Shown piece by piece: positions 24,401 through 33,500 of a stretch of DNA of 64,000 nt. The notes beneath the pieces are model-generated. The model saw only the letters and a list, made by a program, of their open reading frames with translations. It had not been told where the DNA came from and made no database searches. Position 1 is the first letter of the stretch. Each line of letters opens with the position of its first letter. The translations under genes and the position numbers were made by a program. The stretch covers positions 9,920,001 to 9,984,000 of the forward strand of contig OX335650.1 in the NCBI GenBank assembly GCA_946894095.1, read 5' to 3'. The stretch is from Incurvaria masculella (lineage: Eukaryota; Arthropoda; Insecta; Lepidoptera; Incurvariidae).

Positions 24401-27030
24401 CCAAATTCCTTCGGGAATGTGGTGTATTGGGCTAATATCATAACGGTAGTTGTGTGGTATTAGCCATCCATGTCGGGTCGCATAAAAAAAAAACTATTTG
24501 ATTAGCTCAGCGATGGTATTTGGATTTGGGCCTTGATTCGGAAGGATTCGAAATTAATCTCATTGAAATGGTATTGGTTTGTAAAAGCTTCGAAAATACT
24601 CTGCGTCCAAACACGGCTGGACTTCCAGAAACGGTCAGAAACTTGCTTAACTTCATAGCTCATTGGCCAAGATCGTCGACCCCATAGAGCAAAAATATTA
24701 CAGTATTTAATGTTTATTTGTTCGAGTGCAATTTCCGTAACACTTTGAATGAATTAATACAACTTTTCTAAAATGACAAAAAGAAGAAGAAAGAGCAGCG
24801 CCTAAACTCTGAGAAATGTGTTGTGAATACCTGTTGAGAGTTATGTTTTATAAGTAATAAAACCGGCATACTTAAACCATTAGACTGGTCTAAAGCCATG
24901 TCCGTAACCCTTTGAACATGCATAGACTTTCAACCATCAAGATAATGGTGTGTGTAGGTATGCATTTATTAGGTAGTTATGTATTCACTTATCGAATGGC
25001 CCGGCATCGATAAGAAGCACGATTAGACACACAAATTGATACACTTAATGGATGTTCTAAGAATTATGTATTTAATAATTCGGTTTCTGGGTGGGTTCGG
25101 ACACTGGGCCCCACTGCACTTTTCCCCATGCAAGTCGTAAGAGGCGAGGGGTCCACCTTCTCTACTAGGCGTAGGGGTGATCCCGCCCGGGTTGGTACCA
25201 TAGCGTTGAAAGAACTATGGTTGAGGTAGCAATGAAAATTGTCCGTGCAATATAAGGAACGCCTGGAATGGCAGCTATCTCCCTTGAAGTAGGTTTTCAT
25301 GCATAAGTGTATTGTAGGAATGTATATTACTAAATAAAATGTACGTGGACAAAATATGTTGATAAAAACATATTATATATAATCTTTATTTACACAAGTA
25401 AAGTTTATTTGAGGGTTCTTCATCACTGAGTTAATCGAATCCTATCCTATCCTAAGATTCTTCTCCAGTCACTCCGCCCGTAATCATTACCTCCTAATAA
25501 CAGTTTACCTGCAAATGTGAAAATCGAACAATTAAAAATGTTGCGGTCGTCACCGAATTAATATTTAGCATAGGTCCAAGTAAAATATAATACAACCCAT
25601 ATACAGCTCGCGGTGTAGGGGCCAGATGACTTGCCTTTCAAGCGAGTGAGTGGTTATGGGTTCACATCCTTGCCGTTGTCTTGCACACTTTCTTTCTCTT
25701 CCTGAGTTGGACAAGTGCATTTCGTTACGAATTCGAGCGGTTCCATGGTTCGAACCCAATATAAAACTGTAGGTCCTCTTCCTCTCCGCCCGCATGGTTG
25801 ATTGGTTTATATTCATTCAAGATATGCAAAAATAACAAAATTATTAACTTTCAATTGCCATTTCTATTTGAAAGAAATATAATAATAATTAAAATAAAAT
25901 CGCCGTAAGTAGGTATAATTCAATAAATAAATTCGTAATCTCTTCGTTGTTATGAGATGCCGTGCCGTGCGCCCGCCAGATGACGGAGCTGCACGTGAGG
26001 GTGGCGACGCTGAGCGCGGAGCGCGCGGAGCTGCGCTCGGCGGTGGCGGCGCGCTCGCTCGAGCTCGAGCGGCACGAGCGCGCCGGCGAGCTGCAGCGGC
26101 GCGCCCTGCGCCTGCGCGACCAGCTCCGCGACCTGCTGCAGCGCCGCGCGCCGCTGCCTCGCGACTGCGACGAGCCGCACCTCGACCGGCAGCTGGTCGG
26201 TCTTTGCTCTACATTATCTTTATGATCTTTTATGGAAGCTGGCTTGGATGGCTAATACCACACAACTACCGTTATGATATTAGCCCACCGAATTCCCGAA
26301 AGAATTATGTGCCATACCTGGGTCAGCAAGAATGAGGCGGCGGCGCACTTCCAGCTGGCACGGTGCGCGTCGGCGGTGAGCGCGAGCGGTGCGGGCGGCG
26401 CGGGGACGTGGTCGGCGCTGCAGCGCGAGCGCGCGCGCGTGCATCGACTGGAGGGCGTGGTGCGCGCTCAGCACGGCCAGCTGCGGCGCGAGCAGGGCGA
26501 GCGCGCCCGGCTGGAGCAAGCGCGCGCGGAGCTCGAGAGGACGATCCAACAGCGCGCCAAGGTGGACAAACGTGCCAAGTCAGTTGAGCCTTCATCCCAT
26601 TAAGCTACATGACTCGGTGACATTCATCGCCGGCTTAGAATGGGGTCTAGACATCCGAGGTGCGACAATTAAGTTCCGGGATTTTTTTAAATAAAACACA
26701 AACGAATGGCCCTGTAGTAATCAAGCTGGCGATTGAGCTATTATCATATGTGTGATAGAAACATTTGCAACAAATTATAAAACAATAACGAATGAGGGCA
26801 GGGTTTTCAAAGGCATATGCCATATCCTTAAAATGTATTTTGTATGCAATATTATACATGCAATACGATTATATTTCTCTTCTTCACATTGTTGCACTCG
26901 TGCGATATGGGACTAGGAAGGTCTGTGTGAGTTTGAGAAGTCGAAATATTGGCGGTGGGGCATCCGCCAAAGAACCCGATGTGAAACCAATTTCTGAACG
27001 TATCTCTTTTGCAGGTACGCCTTGTTTTAA
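6494..27030 (+). CDS. Gene A: long coiled-coil protein, paralogue of B and C, family not recognised
   Basis: Spliced model with coding exons 6494-6717 (or to 6735), 7820-7870, 8797-8971, 10767-10948, 12539-12764, 13759-13937, 14178-14320, 14772-14928, 17633-17815, 18293-18408, 20837-21105, 22045-22190, 23018-23136, 23470-23593, 25980-26195, 26331-26578 and 27015-27030 (TAA). Phases join without a break; with a 37-nt first exon as in B and C the product would be about 936 aa. That first exon was not found and may lie before the window. The N-terminal third is low-complexity, rich in Ser, Pro, Arg and Ala (SRLMSPTRKSS). From about exon 7 on it is almost continuous heptad-like helix rich in Glu, Arg, Ala and Leu (KRLERAQRELRVTQRRLEEA). 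No signal peptide, membrane segment or enzyme motif is seen in the model. It ends with a 16-nt exon encoding YALF-stop, matched by KFLFF-stop in C. Two acceptors (12539, 26331) lie at the edge of repeats. A structural, cytoskeletal or centrosomal role is only a guess from the coiled coil. Donors of exons 1, 7 and 8 are the least certain. Confidence 0.8.
7200..7512 (+). repeat. Tandem repeat, period 90-92 bp, about 3.5 copies
   Basis: CAATTA(C/A)TGCCGCTTT recurs at 7211, 7301, 7393 and 7485, with CATAGTTTCGCACTTACATAT between. It lies in gene A intron 2. Copies 2-4 are closest to each other. Confidence 0.85.
10350..10670 (-). mobile_element. tRNA-derived SINE, reverse copy
   Basis: Reverse complement of the 24.1-kb SINE, from a T run at 10350 to CTAGGCTACGAACCGCT, with an internal gap. 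It lies about 100 bp before gene A exon 4. Confidence 0.8.
11160..11605 (+). mobile_element. LINE reverse transcriptase tail, two diverged pieces
   Basis: 11405-11600 can be read as WNCLAADAFPHAYNLGVFKR, then NFNKLDSS, the C-terminal pattern of a non-LTR reverse transcriptase, followed by GGTGCCTCGCTGAGCGTGG. The stretch just before (11160-11370) is a more worn relative. A third piece lies at 47890-48030. Confidence 0.7.
12326..12527 (+). mobile_element. Truncated GGTACGGAACCCT element ending at the acceptor of gene A exon 5
   Basis: Matches the 4.5-kb element from CAAGTGCTATTCAGACTCGC to TTTGGGTACGGAACCC, with a deletion after the GGAC part. Its end lies about 12 bp before the CTGCAG acceptor at 12538. 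Confidence 0.75.
13010..13140 (+). mobile_element. RTE-like LINE 3' tail fragment
   Basis: AGCTGAGGTACCCGGCTCCG, then CTCGGGTCAATGTCGTTTTGG, a dispersed tail also seen at 30567-30600 and, diverged, near 1945-2200. No coding frame. Confidence 0.5.
13985..14095 (+). mobile_element. LINE reverse transcriptase fragment before gene A exon 7
   Basis: Reads NFKYLGHILTSTR, then after a frame change DDMEIERQRRSLSVAVNI, matching the FKYLGH..T...DD.DIERERR.L pattern of insect LINE polymerases. It lies in the 240-bp intron between exons 6 and 7. Confidence 0.75.
14616..14708 (+). pseudogene. Partial copy of gene A exon 6 between exons 7 and 8
   Basis: About 90 nt repeat 13809-13899 almost exactly (GTCTTGCAAGATTTGCGCC through CTCGCGCTGG; peptide SIPEDVLALCNLLVDQQLA) 807 bp further on. 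It starts in mid-exon, has no acceptor, and stops before the last 13 residues of the exon. It is a partial duplicate that cannot replace the real exon. Confidence 0.85.
15745..16575 (-). mobile_element. Decayed Ty3/gypsy-type integrase
   Basis: On the minus strand, with stops and frame changes: GPLPRSYDGFCYILTVVDVF, TILCDNGR, EFRELMDEFRVPKIFYNHFY, APQNNPIERYNKTLETALSC, then YFLMFGREPVLNG. These follow the integrase core order (second Asp in CDNG, Glu in NPIER) and the YF.MFGREP tail. Only the integrase end is recognisable; no long terminal repeats were identified. Lies in gene A intron 8. Confidence 0.75.
17006..17815 (+). repeat. Tandem array of the 183-nt exon of gene A, four copies, only the last whole
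   Basis: The unit is the end of the intron plus exon 9. Exon starts are at 17040, 17237, 17434 and 17633; repeat periods are 197, 197, 199 and 199 bp. Every copy has an acceptor (GTGCAG|GAGGCG). Copies 1-3 run from AAGGAGCT straight into the next intron tail (CAACCTTGCG) and so have no donor. Copies 1 and 2 share a 2-nt deletion giving a stop (TRPHR-stop). Only copy 4 (17633-17815) reads through to CAG|GTTATG. The junction lies at a short match between intron (GTGTAAGGAGCT) and exon end (GTGCAAGGAGCT). Confidence 0.9.
19470..20115. repeat. AT-rich inverted cluster of TATACGTTGTG-type motifs
   Basis: Many copies of TATACGTTGTG, ATTATACG and CGTATAAT, with CATGCA spacers. CGTATAAT forms dominate on the left (19500-19690) and ATTATACG forms on the right (19860-20110), giving a large imperfect inverted repeat. 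AAAACCATGCATATCATATAAT on the left mirrors ATTATACGATATGCATGG on the right. No coding frame; probably a non-autonomous DNA element. Lies in gene A intron 10. Confidence 0.6.
20670..20777. repeat. 40-bp inverted repeat before gene A exon 11
   Basis: The left arm (20670-20709) starts GGCGATATCGCC and ends GTTTGACAG. The right arm (20738-20777) is its near reverse complement (CTGTCAAACACATACAACAT to GGCGATATCGCC), with a 28-bp loop. It ends 59 bp before exon 11. Confidence 0.85.
21647..22190 (+). repeat. Tandem array of gene A exon 12, three copies, only the last whole
   Basis: Exon starts follow acceptors at 21693, 21869 and 22045; periods are 177, 176 and 176 bp. Each copy encodes TSAREVGLWEEL...ARLATARAKEEL. 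Copies 1 and 2 pass from CTCTCTAGGATCAC into the next intron tail and have no donor; copy 3 ends at ATCGCT|GTTAGT. The junction sits in CTCTCTAGGAT, found both in the intron at 21647 and at the exon end. Starting at an upstream acceptor would shift the frame (176 and 352 nt are not multiples of 3). Confidence 0.9.
22673..22955 (+). mobile_element. GGTACGGAACCCT element in gene A intron 12
   Basis: Copy of the 4.5-kb element with a short (GGAC)n run and both ends recognisable (GGCCAAGTGCGAGTCGGAC to TGTGTACGGAACCC). Confidence 0.8.
23470..23935 (+). repeat. Gene A exon 14 and a worn copy downstream
   Basis: The working exon is 23470-23593 (YERQISELRLQVTALRNYDC). From about 23840 the text recurs as GGAGCTACAGCTGCCGGTGTC, then CTGCGGAACTATGATTGC, without an open frame or clear splice sites. 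It is an old duplicate exon. Confidence 0.75.
24103..24493 (+). mobile_element. tRNA-derived SINE, full length
   Basis: A tRNA-like head with A box TAGCCTAGTGG (24112-24122) and B box GGTTCAATACC (24155-24165), then a unique body (CTCTTTCCGAGTTCGATAAG; GTTTTCCATCCAGTTCAATG) and an A-rich tail, about 390 bp in all. The boxes would be an internal RNA polymerase III promoter. It is the best copy in the window; many others are partial. Confidence 0.82.
25060..25800 (+). mobile_element. Two worn SINE pieces in gene A intron 14
   Basis: 25080-25300 carries the body (CGCCCGGGTTGGTACCATAG), and 25600-25790 the tRNA-like half (GAGTGGTTATGGGTTCACATC; TTGGACAAGTGCATTTCG). Both diverged. Confidence 0.55.
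26247..26330 (-). mobile_element. SINE 3' fragment at the acceptor of gene A exon 16
   Basis: GGATGGCTAATACCACACAA, then ACCGTTATGATATTAGCCCA and CCATACCTGGGTCAGCAAG. The SINE-derived text runs up to the splice acceptor (CAAG|AATGAG). Confidence 0.7.
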
Positions 27031-27100
27031 AACCACTACGCGCAGCCAATCACACTAACATTAGGAAATACAATATGTAGTAAAAATCTTGATTAATGTA

Positions 27101-27128
27101 AATAAAAACATCCGTATATACAATAAAG
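27101..27128 (+). terminator. Poly(A) signals of gene A
   Basis: AATAAA occurs at 27101-27106 and 27123-27128, 71-98 nt after the TAA of gene A. Confidence 0.6.
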
Positions 27129-27476
27129 ATTTTTATTAGCGAAAGATTTCATTTTCACATAACAGTATTAGGAAACAGATTTCCCTGAATGCTAGTTATT
27201 TTTGTTAATAAACATGTTGGTAGAGAATGGGGGATTTTTAAATTTTTTGCTTCAATATTATTTCAAAATAAAGGTGCGGTATTTTTATTTTATCGAGGTC
27301 GACATGTAAATGTTGGCAGAAGCATGTAAGGACCTTCCTTGCTCGCTGTCTTGGATGCATAGGTGCATTTAAAATGAAGACTTTATTACAGTGACTTTAC
27401 GAGCAAGGAGCATTTGTCTCAAGCCACACCTAAACGAGTAATTAGCCGTTAAAACGAAAAGTTTTTTAGCGGGTTC

Positions 27477-27559
27477 TTTATTACTGACGTCAATCAGGCT
27501 AATGGTTTAAAGGTTTTTAGGTCAGCAGCGGCGCTTACCAAAATTGTTTTTTTTTTATT
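27477..27559 (-). terminator. Poly(A) signals of gene B
   Basis: TTTATT on + (AATAAA on -) at 27554-27559 and 27477-27482, 26 and about 100 nt after the gene B stop. With the gene A signals this leaves about 350 bp between the converging transcript ends. Confidence 0.5.
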
Positions 27560-27584
27560 ACAGCAACGGTGTTTTGGTTTGACA

Positions 27585-30500
27585 TTAGAAAACATTGAAA
27601 TTGGAAGAGAGGTAGGCAGCATTGTCGAGCTCGCGCTGACTGCGGTGGCTGCGTGGAGCCGCCAGCGTCATCAGGGGCCGCCGCAGAAGCAACTCGCGCG
27701 GAGCTCCCCCCTCCCCCGCCGGCCGCGCATGCGCACCGCCTCCGGGCGAGCGACCGCGCCCGCGCCCGCGCCCGAGCTCAATGTCCGTCCGAACCGCGTG
27801 GTAAACATTGACGTTGTTCTGCGGCCTTATCCAACCGTGATTATCGACGTTCGTCCCGTATCTATTCGGGTCACGGCTCGTGCTTCTTTCGCTCCCGCTC
27901 GCGCACGAAGACTCGCGTCCGGGATTTTTAAGCAGTCGCGATGACCTTTTCTTAATGAACTTGTGGTAGACCTCCCCGAGGCTGGAATCCGAGTCGCCCA
28001 GTTTTCTCCGTACAACGGAGGGATTAAATTTCTGCGCTCGACCGCCGCTATCCCTGCGATACGCCTTACCCGGTGCACAGACGGCCTCTGCCACGATCTC
28101 ATTGTAGTCAGATGTTCCTAACTCCTTTTCTAGGATGCTCATCAAGTAGCCTAGGCGGTCTGAGGGTACTTCATTTATTTTCATCGGAATCGGGCTCTCC
28201 ATAATCTTCCGCTCCAGGGTTACAATGTTTTCCTGCCTAATACTATTGGCCGCAATGGACTTGCCTAGCTCTTCTTGAAGCGTCAACACGATTTCCTCCA
28301 GCTGGAGAATGTCTTGCTTTCTTTTTTCGACATTCGTTGCCAACATTTCTACTTCTTCTGACTTCTCCGCAAACTTTTCTTTTAACTGAGAACATAAATA
28401 TCACAATCTAAGAAATATCGGAGAATTCTTCATTATTAAATGAAAGTACTTAGATTAGTTTCTTTCAGCAGAGAATATAATCTGGGCATGCAAAAACAAA
28501 GTTATAATTTTTCAGAAATTGTTTCTACGTTTAGGTATTTAGGTTTCGGATAAATTCTATATTTCCAATCATCTTAAATCAGCCTGAATCAATAACTACG
28601 GGTGTGCTAAGTATTTCCTCCTAACCCAAAAAATGCATACTTTTAACTCATTCTGCATGTTCACTTCGATATCGTGCTGGAGGCTATAGAGCGCGCGCGC
28701 CTGGTCCCGCTCGCGCACGTCGTGACGCGCGAGCGCGACGCGGTGCGCCTCTAGCGCGCGCGCGCGCTGCTCTAGCTCGCCGTCCTTCTCCTGTAGCGCC
28801 GCCGCCAGCTCGCCGTTTTGCCGCGTCGCTTCCAGCAGCTTCTTCCTCTGCCCCAGTATCTGAAATGTCACTCTGCTGGAGACGCTCGCGACAAGAGGGC
28901 CACTCGCCGGTTTTCTGCGTCGCTTCCAGCAGCTTCGTCCTCTGCCCCAGTATCTGAAATTACACTCTGCTGGAGACGCTCGCGACAAGCGGGCCACTCG
29001 CCGGTTTGTCGCGTCGTTTCCAGCAGCTTCGTCCTCTGCTCCAATATCTGAAATGACACTCTGCTGGAGACGCTCGCGACAAGAGGGCCACTCGCCGGTT
29101 TTCTGCGTCGCTTCCAGCAGCTTCGTCCTCTGCCCCAGTATCTGAAATTACACTCTGCTGGAGACGCTCGCGACAAGCGGGCCACTCGCCGGTTTGTCGC
29201 GTCGTTTCCAGCAGCTTCGTCCTCTGCTCCAATATCTGAAATGACACTCTGCTGGAGACGCTCGCGACAAGCGGGCCACTCGCCGGTTTGTCGCGTCGTT
29301 TCCAGCAGCGTCGTCCTCTGCTCCAATATCTGAAACGACACTCTGCTGAAGACGCTCGCGACAAGCGGGCTACTCGCCCGGTTTGCTGCGTCGCTTCCAG
29401 CAGCTTCGTCCTCTGCCCCAGTATCTGAAATGACACTCTGCTGGAGACGCTCGCGACAAGCGGGCCACTCGCCGTTATTTTCACACAATTGTTATTTTGC
29501 GCATGGCTGACATTATGTAAGTGCATAACTACGGAAGGAAAGGACACGATTGGAAAAAAACTATGGTCTGTTCTAAGAAAATTGTAATGTTCATTATGTC
29601 ATTTCGATTCGTGTATAAAAAAAAATGTTCATAGGGTTTTCGTACCAACTGGCGAAGCTCCGTGAAACAGTCCATCGACGCGTCCTCCTCGTCGTGTGGT
29701 ACGTAGCCCAAGTTGCTCTTCAGAGACTTCAGCTGGTGCTCGTAAAGCTCTACCTTTAATTCACTGAAACAGATGCTACACTTAACAATGGGGCGGGGAT
29801 CGAACCTGTGACCTCTGGCATAGAATGATCGTTTTCGCACCTCTGAGCCACGAGCCGCTCTCCTCTTATTTGTTCATGTAGGTATTTATCATCAGGGAAC
29901 ATAGTAATACATTCCCAAATAACACTCTAGCGATAATAAAAGCAATATAAGAGATGATTAGTGGTGGATTAAATAAGGTGAAGTTGTGTATCGGTGTTCA
30001 AAAATATATATGCTATATCGGTATAAAGCGATATATCTTGCTATAACTCCGATATACCCCCGAAAGAGGCCCATTCTTGTAAAGCTAAAGGTTTGATACA
30101 ACACCCATATTATGTAACATGATATAAACGATTTAGGTGTTACAGTAGCAGGCCTTACTTTAGAACTAACAGCATATATGGATATACGTAGTGATAAAAG
30201 AGCTAAGGTTAGCGCCGCTATAGAGTGAATGGCTTTTGTAATTCCTGATATAGAGCCTATTAAGATAAAGATATTCCACAAGATAGTAAGAGTTAATTTT
30301 CTCTAAGGTTAAAGTTGGAAGGCTATGCAGTACTGCGGTTGCTACTAGCGCGGCTATGCCACTCTAAGCGTTACTGCCATTTATATAACTTGAATCATTA
30401 GTTTCATTTCTTTTGTATATTGAAAAAAGTGATAAGTGGACCCTTTATAAGTCCTTTACATCACACTAAGTTATAAAACAAGCTAAAACTGTCCAACACA

Positions 30501-33500
30501 GTGGACAGTTTTAGCTGTTTGGCTATTATGCAAATCGGAATTTGGGAAGATTTATTTTTATTATGATAACTAGCTGAGGTACCCGGCTCCGCTCGGGTAA
30601 ATGTCGTTGCCTGCGTATCAATGTAAGCGGGAAAAATGTAATTATTTACGACATCTCATTAGAAACCTCAAAAATAACAGTATTTCTCCACTATTTAATG
30701 GATGTTATTCCTTAAACCTTCCTCCTCAATCACTCTATCGATTAAAAAAAACCGCATCAAAATTCGTTGCGTAGTTTTAAAGATTTAAGCATACATAGGG
30801 ATATAGGGACAGAGAAAGCGACTTTGTTTTATACGATGTAGTGATAAAGAAATAGACAAAAGGTGGTTCTGTTCTCTGTAAGTTCGGAAGAATATTTTGA
30901 CTTTAAAGTTATAGATAATGCCATGTATATAGAGCGCTTAGGATATAATAATATCTAGAAGAGAGGAAATTAATTAAACGCACCTTTCCCGCAACTCTTT
31001 TTCTACTTCCTCCATTTTCCTCATGAGCTCTGTAACGAGGTCTCCCTTAATCCGCAGTTCGTCAATGAGCTTAGTTTTAATTTCCATTATGCTCTCTTTT
31101 TTCTGCTCCAGCTCGACAAAAAGCTTTTGTTTCAATTCCTGGCAACAATTGTTTGTACATCAAGAAATTAATTTATTCTTTAATAAAAATGGAAATGGTT
31201 ACAAAATTATAATTACCTCAGCATCGCTCAGAGCTTTTTCTTTTACATTGACGATTCTATGCAAATCCTTAACTTCCAATTCGCACTTCTCTAGTGCTTT
31301 TTTCGTCTTTGTCAAGTCTTTTAGCTGAATGTCTTTGTTCTCTAAAATTGTATTATATTTGTTTAGTTTTTAGTATGCCAACAACATCATACACATAGCA
31401 ATTATGACACAGGTGTAATACACATAATAAGATATCAGAGTGTATAAGCCAATTAAAGGCCTACACAAGTTTCTTACAAGTTCTATCTGATTAATAGAAA
31501 ATACTTTTACATAATAAATATAATAATAATAATAATAGAGAAAAATCACTGAGTGAAATTTGACAACGTGAAAGAAACAGCGAAATAGAAGTAACAATAC
31601 CCAAAAAAAATATGATAACTATTTAAATAAAAGATATATTTTTTTATAAATCCACTAATGATATTAGATGCAGATCTTTTAATATTCTGAATGTATGAAT
31701 AAAAAAGTCTATAGAATTTCTATGCATGTTTTAATCGCAATGACAATTCGGTAAATTATTGTCAAAAAGAACATGCTTCGGAATTATCTCTTACAATAGA
31801 ACTAAGAATTATAAAATATCTTCGCCCGTAGAAAATGCGTACTACTAATACTTTTAAATAAGTATTTCTCCCTATAGGTATTTTTATTAATTAATTAGTA
31901 CTTGCTACACGGTCGATACATAGACAATGTACATTTTTTTTATGCGACCTGACATGGATGGCTAATCCCACACAACAACCGTTAAGATATTAGCCCAATA
32001 CACCAAATTCCCGAAGGAATTTGGTTCCATGCCAGGACCTTCCCTTTATGAGCACGGCTACATTGAACTGGATGGAAAACACGGATATTTTTTTTTCATT
32101 GCCGCTTCGACCATCTTTTCATCCAATGCGATGGTACCAAACCGGGCGGGCTTAAACCCTACCACCTAGTAGGGGGATTCCGAACCATGGAGCAGCTCGC
32201 ATAATGTACATTATCATATTTTACCAACATGCGATCGTTCCATCATATTAAGATCACGTAATTATTCGTAAATAGTGCAACAAAACTAATGTGACCTTAA
32301 ATCAACAGGTTAAAAGTCGTCAATTAAATACGTATAATCGAACCAAAAAAAGTAAGAAATTGTGCGGTTCACTCTATAGTGGAGCCGCCTGCAAGAGCTA
32401 ACCTTTAAAAGTTCATGTGAGTAACTGTACTCACCTAGCTGAATGGTCTTCTCTTCTAACCGTATGAGCAAATCCTTGTTCTCAGCTTCAAATATTTTGA
32501 TATTGCTAGCTGCAATTTTCAGCTCTGTGCCAACTTTGTTTTTTTCTTTTACAACTGCCTTCATTTGTATTTCTATTTCAACCAATTTACTTACAGTTGC
32601 GTCAATCTCGGATTTCATACATTTCGTCGTTTCGTTATATAGCTTGCAAGATTCTTCTAATTTTGTTTCAAGATCTTTTTTACTGAAAATTAAATGGAAA
32701 TAAATCTTTTTTTCAGTAATGAATAAAAATAAAAAGATAAAAATATAATAAAGTAAAAATTATCAGGCAGTACTTATTACTTTAAATTGAAATTCAATAA
32801 CTGGCTAACTTATAGAATGCCATTACAAATATAGATTGGCTAGAAACAATATGAAAAGATAAGAGGAAAGGGAACCAACGCAATGACAAGTTCCTCGCGG
32901 GCCTCAACGACCTCCTGGAACTCCATCATGTTCCTCTTCAACGACTCCGTCAGTTTGCTCAACTCGCCATCAAATCGAATTTGAATGTTCAGATTCTGAA
33001 ATATTCACGAAGCTATGTAGTCTGAGCACGAGGTGAATAGAACATACAGGGGTTTTCAATAGGAGTCTGAAGTAAGGTTAATCTTGAAATACACAGTATG
33101 ATGAAAGACTGCTTACACCGCTCTTACTTCAATTGGTCTTTACGCATAGGGAAGACATTTATAAGGTACCTGATTGATCCTGCAACTGGCGGACGGAGGT
33201 CCCAGCGCTCGCACCTCACTCTGTGCCTTCTCCAGTTCCGCCTTCAGCTCGCAGAAGCTCGCGTTTACCGCCTTGAATTGCGCGTACACCGCTCTTCCTT
33301 TAACTAATTTTCACGAATAGGGAAGACATTTGTAAGGTACCTGTTTCTGCAACTGGCGGACGGAGGTCTCCAGCGCGCGCACCTCACTCCGTGCTTTCTC
33401 CAACTCCACCACCAGCTGTCAGACGCCCATGTTTGCTGCCTTGAACTGCGCATACACAGCTCTTCCTTCAACTAGTTTTCACGCATAGGGAAGACATTTG

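Larger units (their letters stand above)
27031..27584. other. A/B tail-to-tail intergenic strip
   Basis: AT-rich, with the poly(A) signals of both genes. I see no gene or clear repeat here. Confidence 0.6.

Noticed and set aside
25952..26335. 127-residue frame overlapping gene A exon 15
   Set aside because: Out-of-frame shadow of the exon; Ala/Arg repeats come from GC-rich codons.
28821..29480. Regular array that resembles a CRISPR
   Set aside because: Direct 94-bp tandem copies with no unique spacers, in an animal gene; the unit is an intron tail plus exon.
28868..29547. Open frames of 206 and 195 residues on the minus strand
   Set aside because: They cross the 94-bp exon array in frames other than that of the real exon; openness follows from the period being 1 mod 3.
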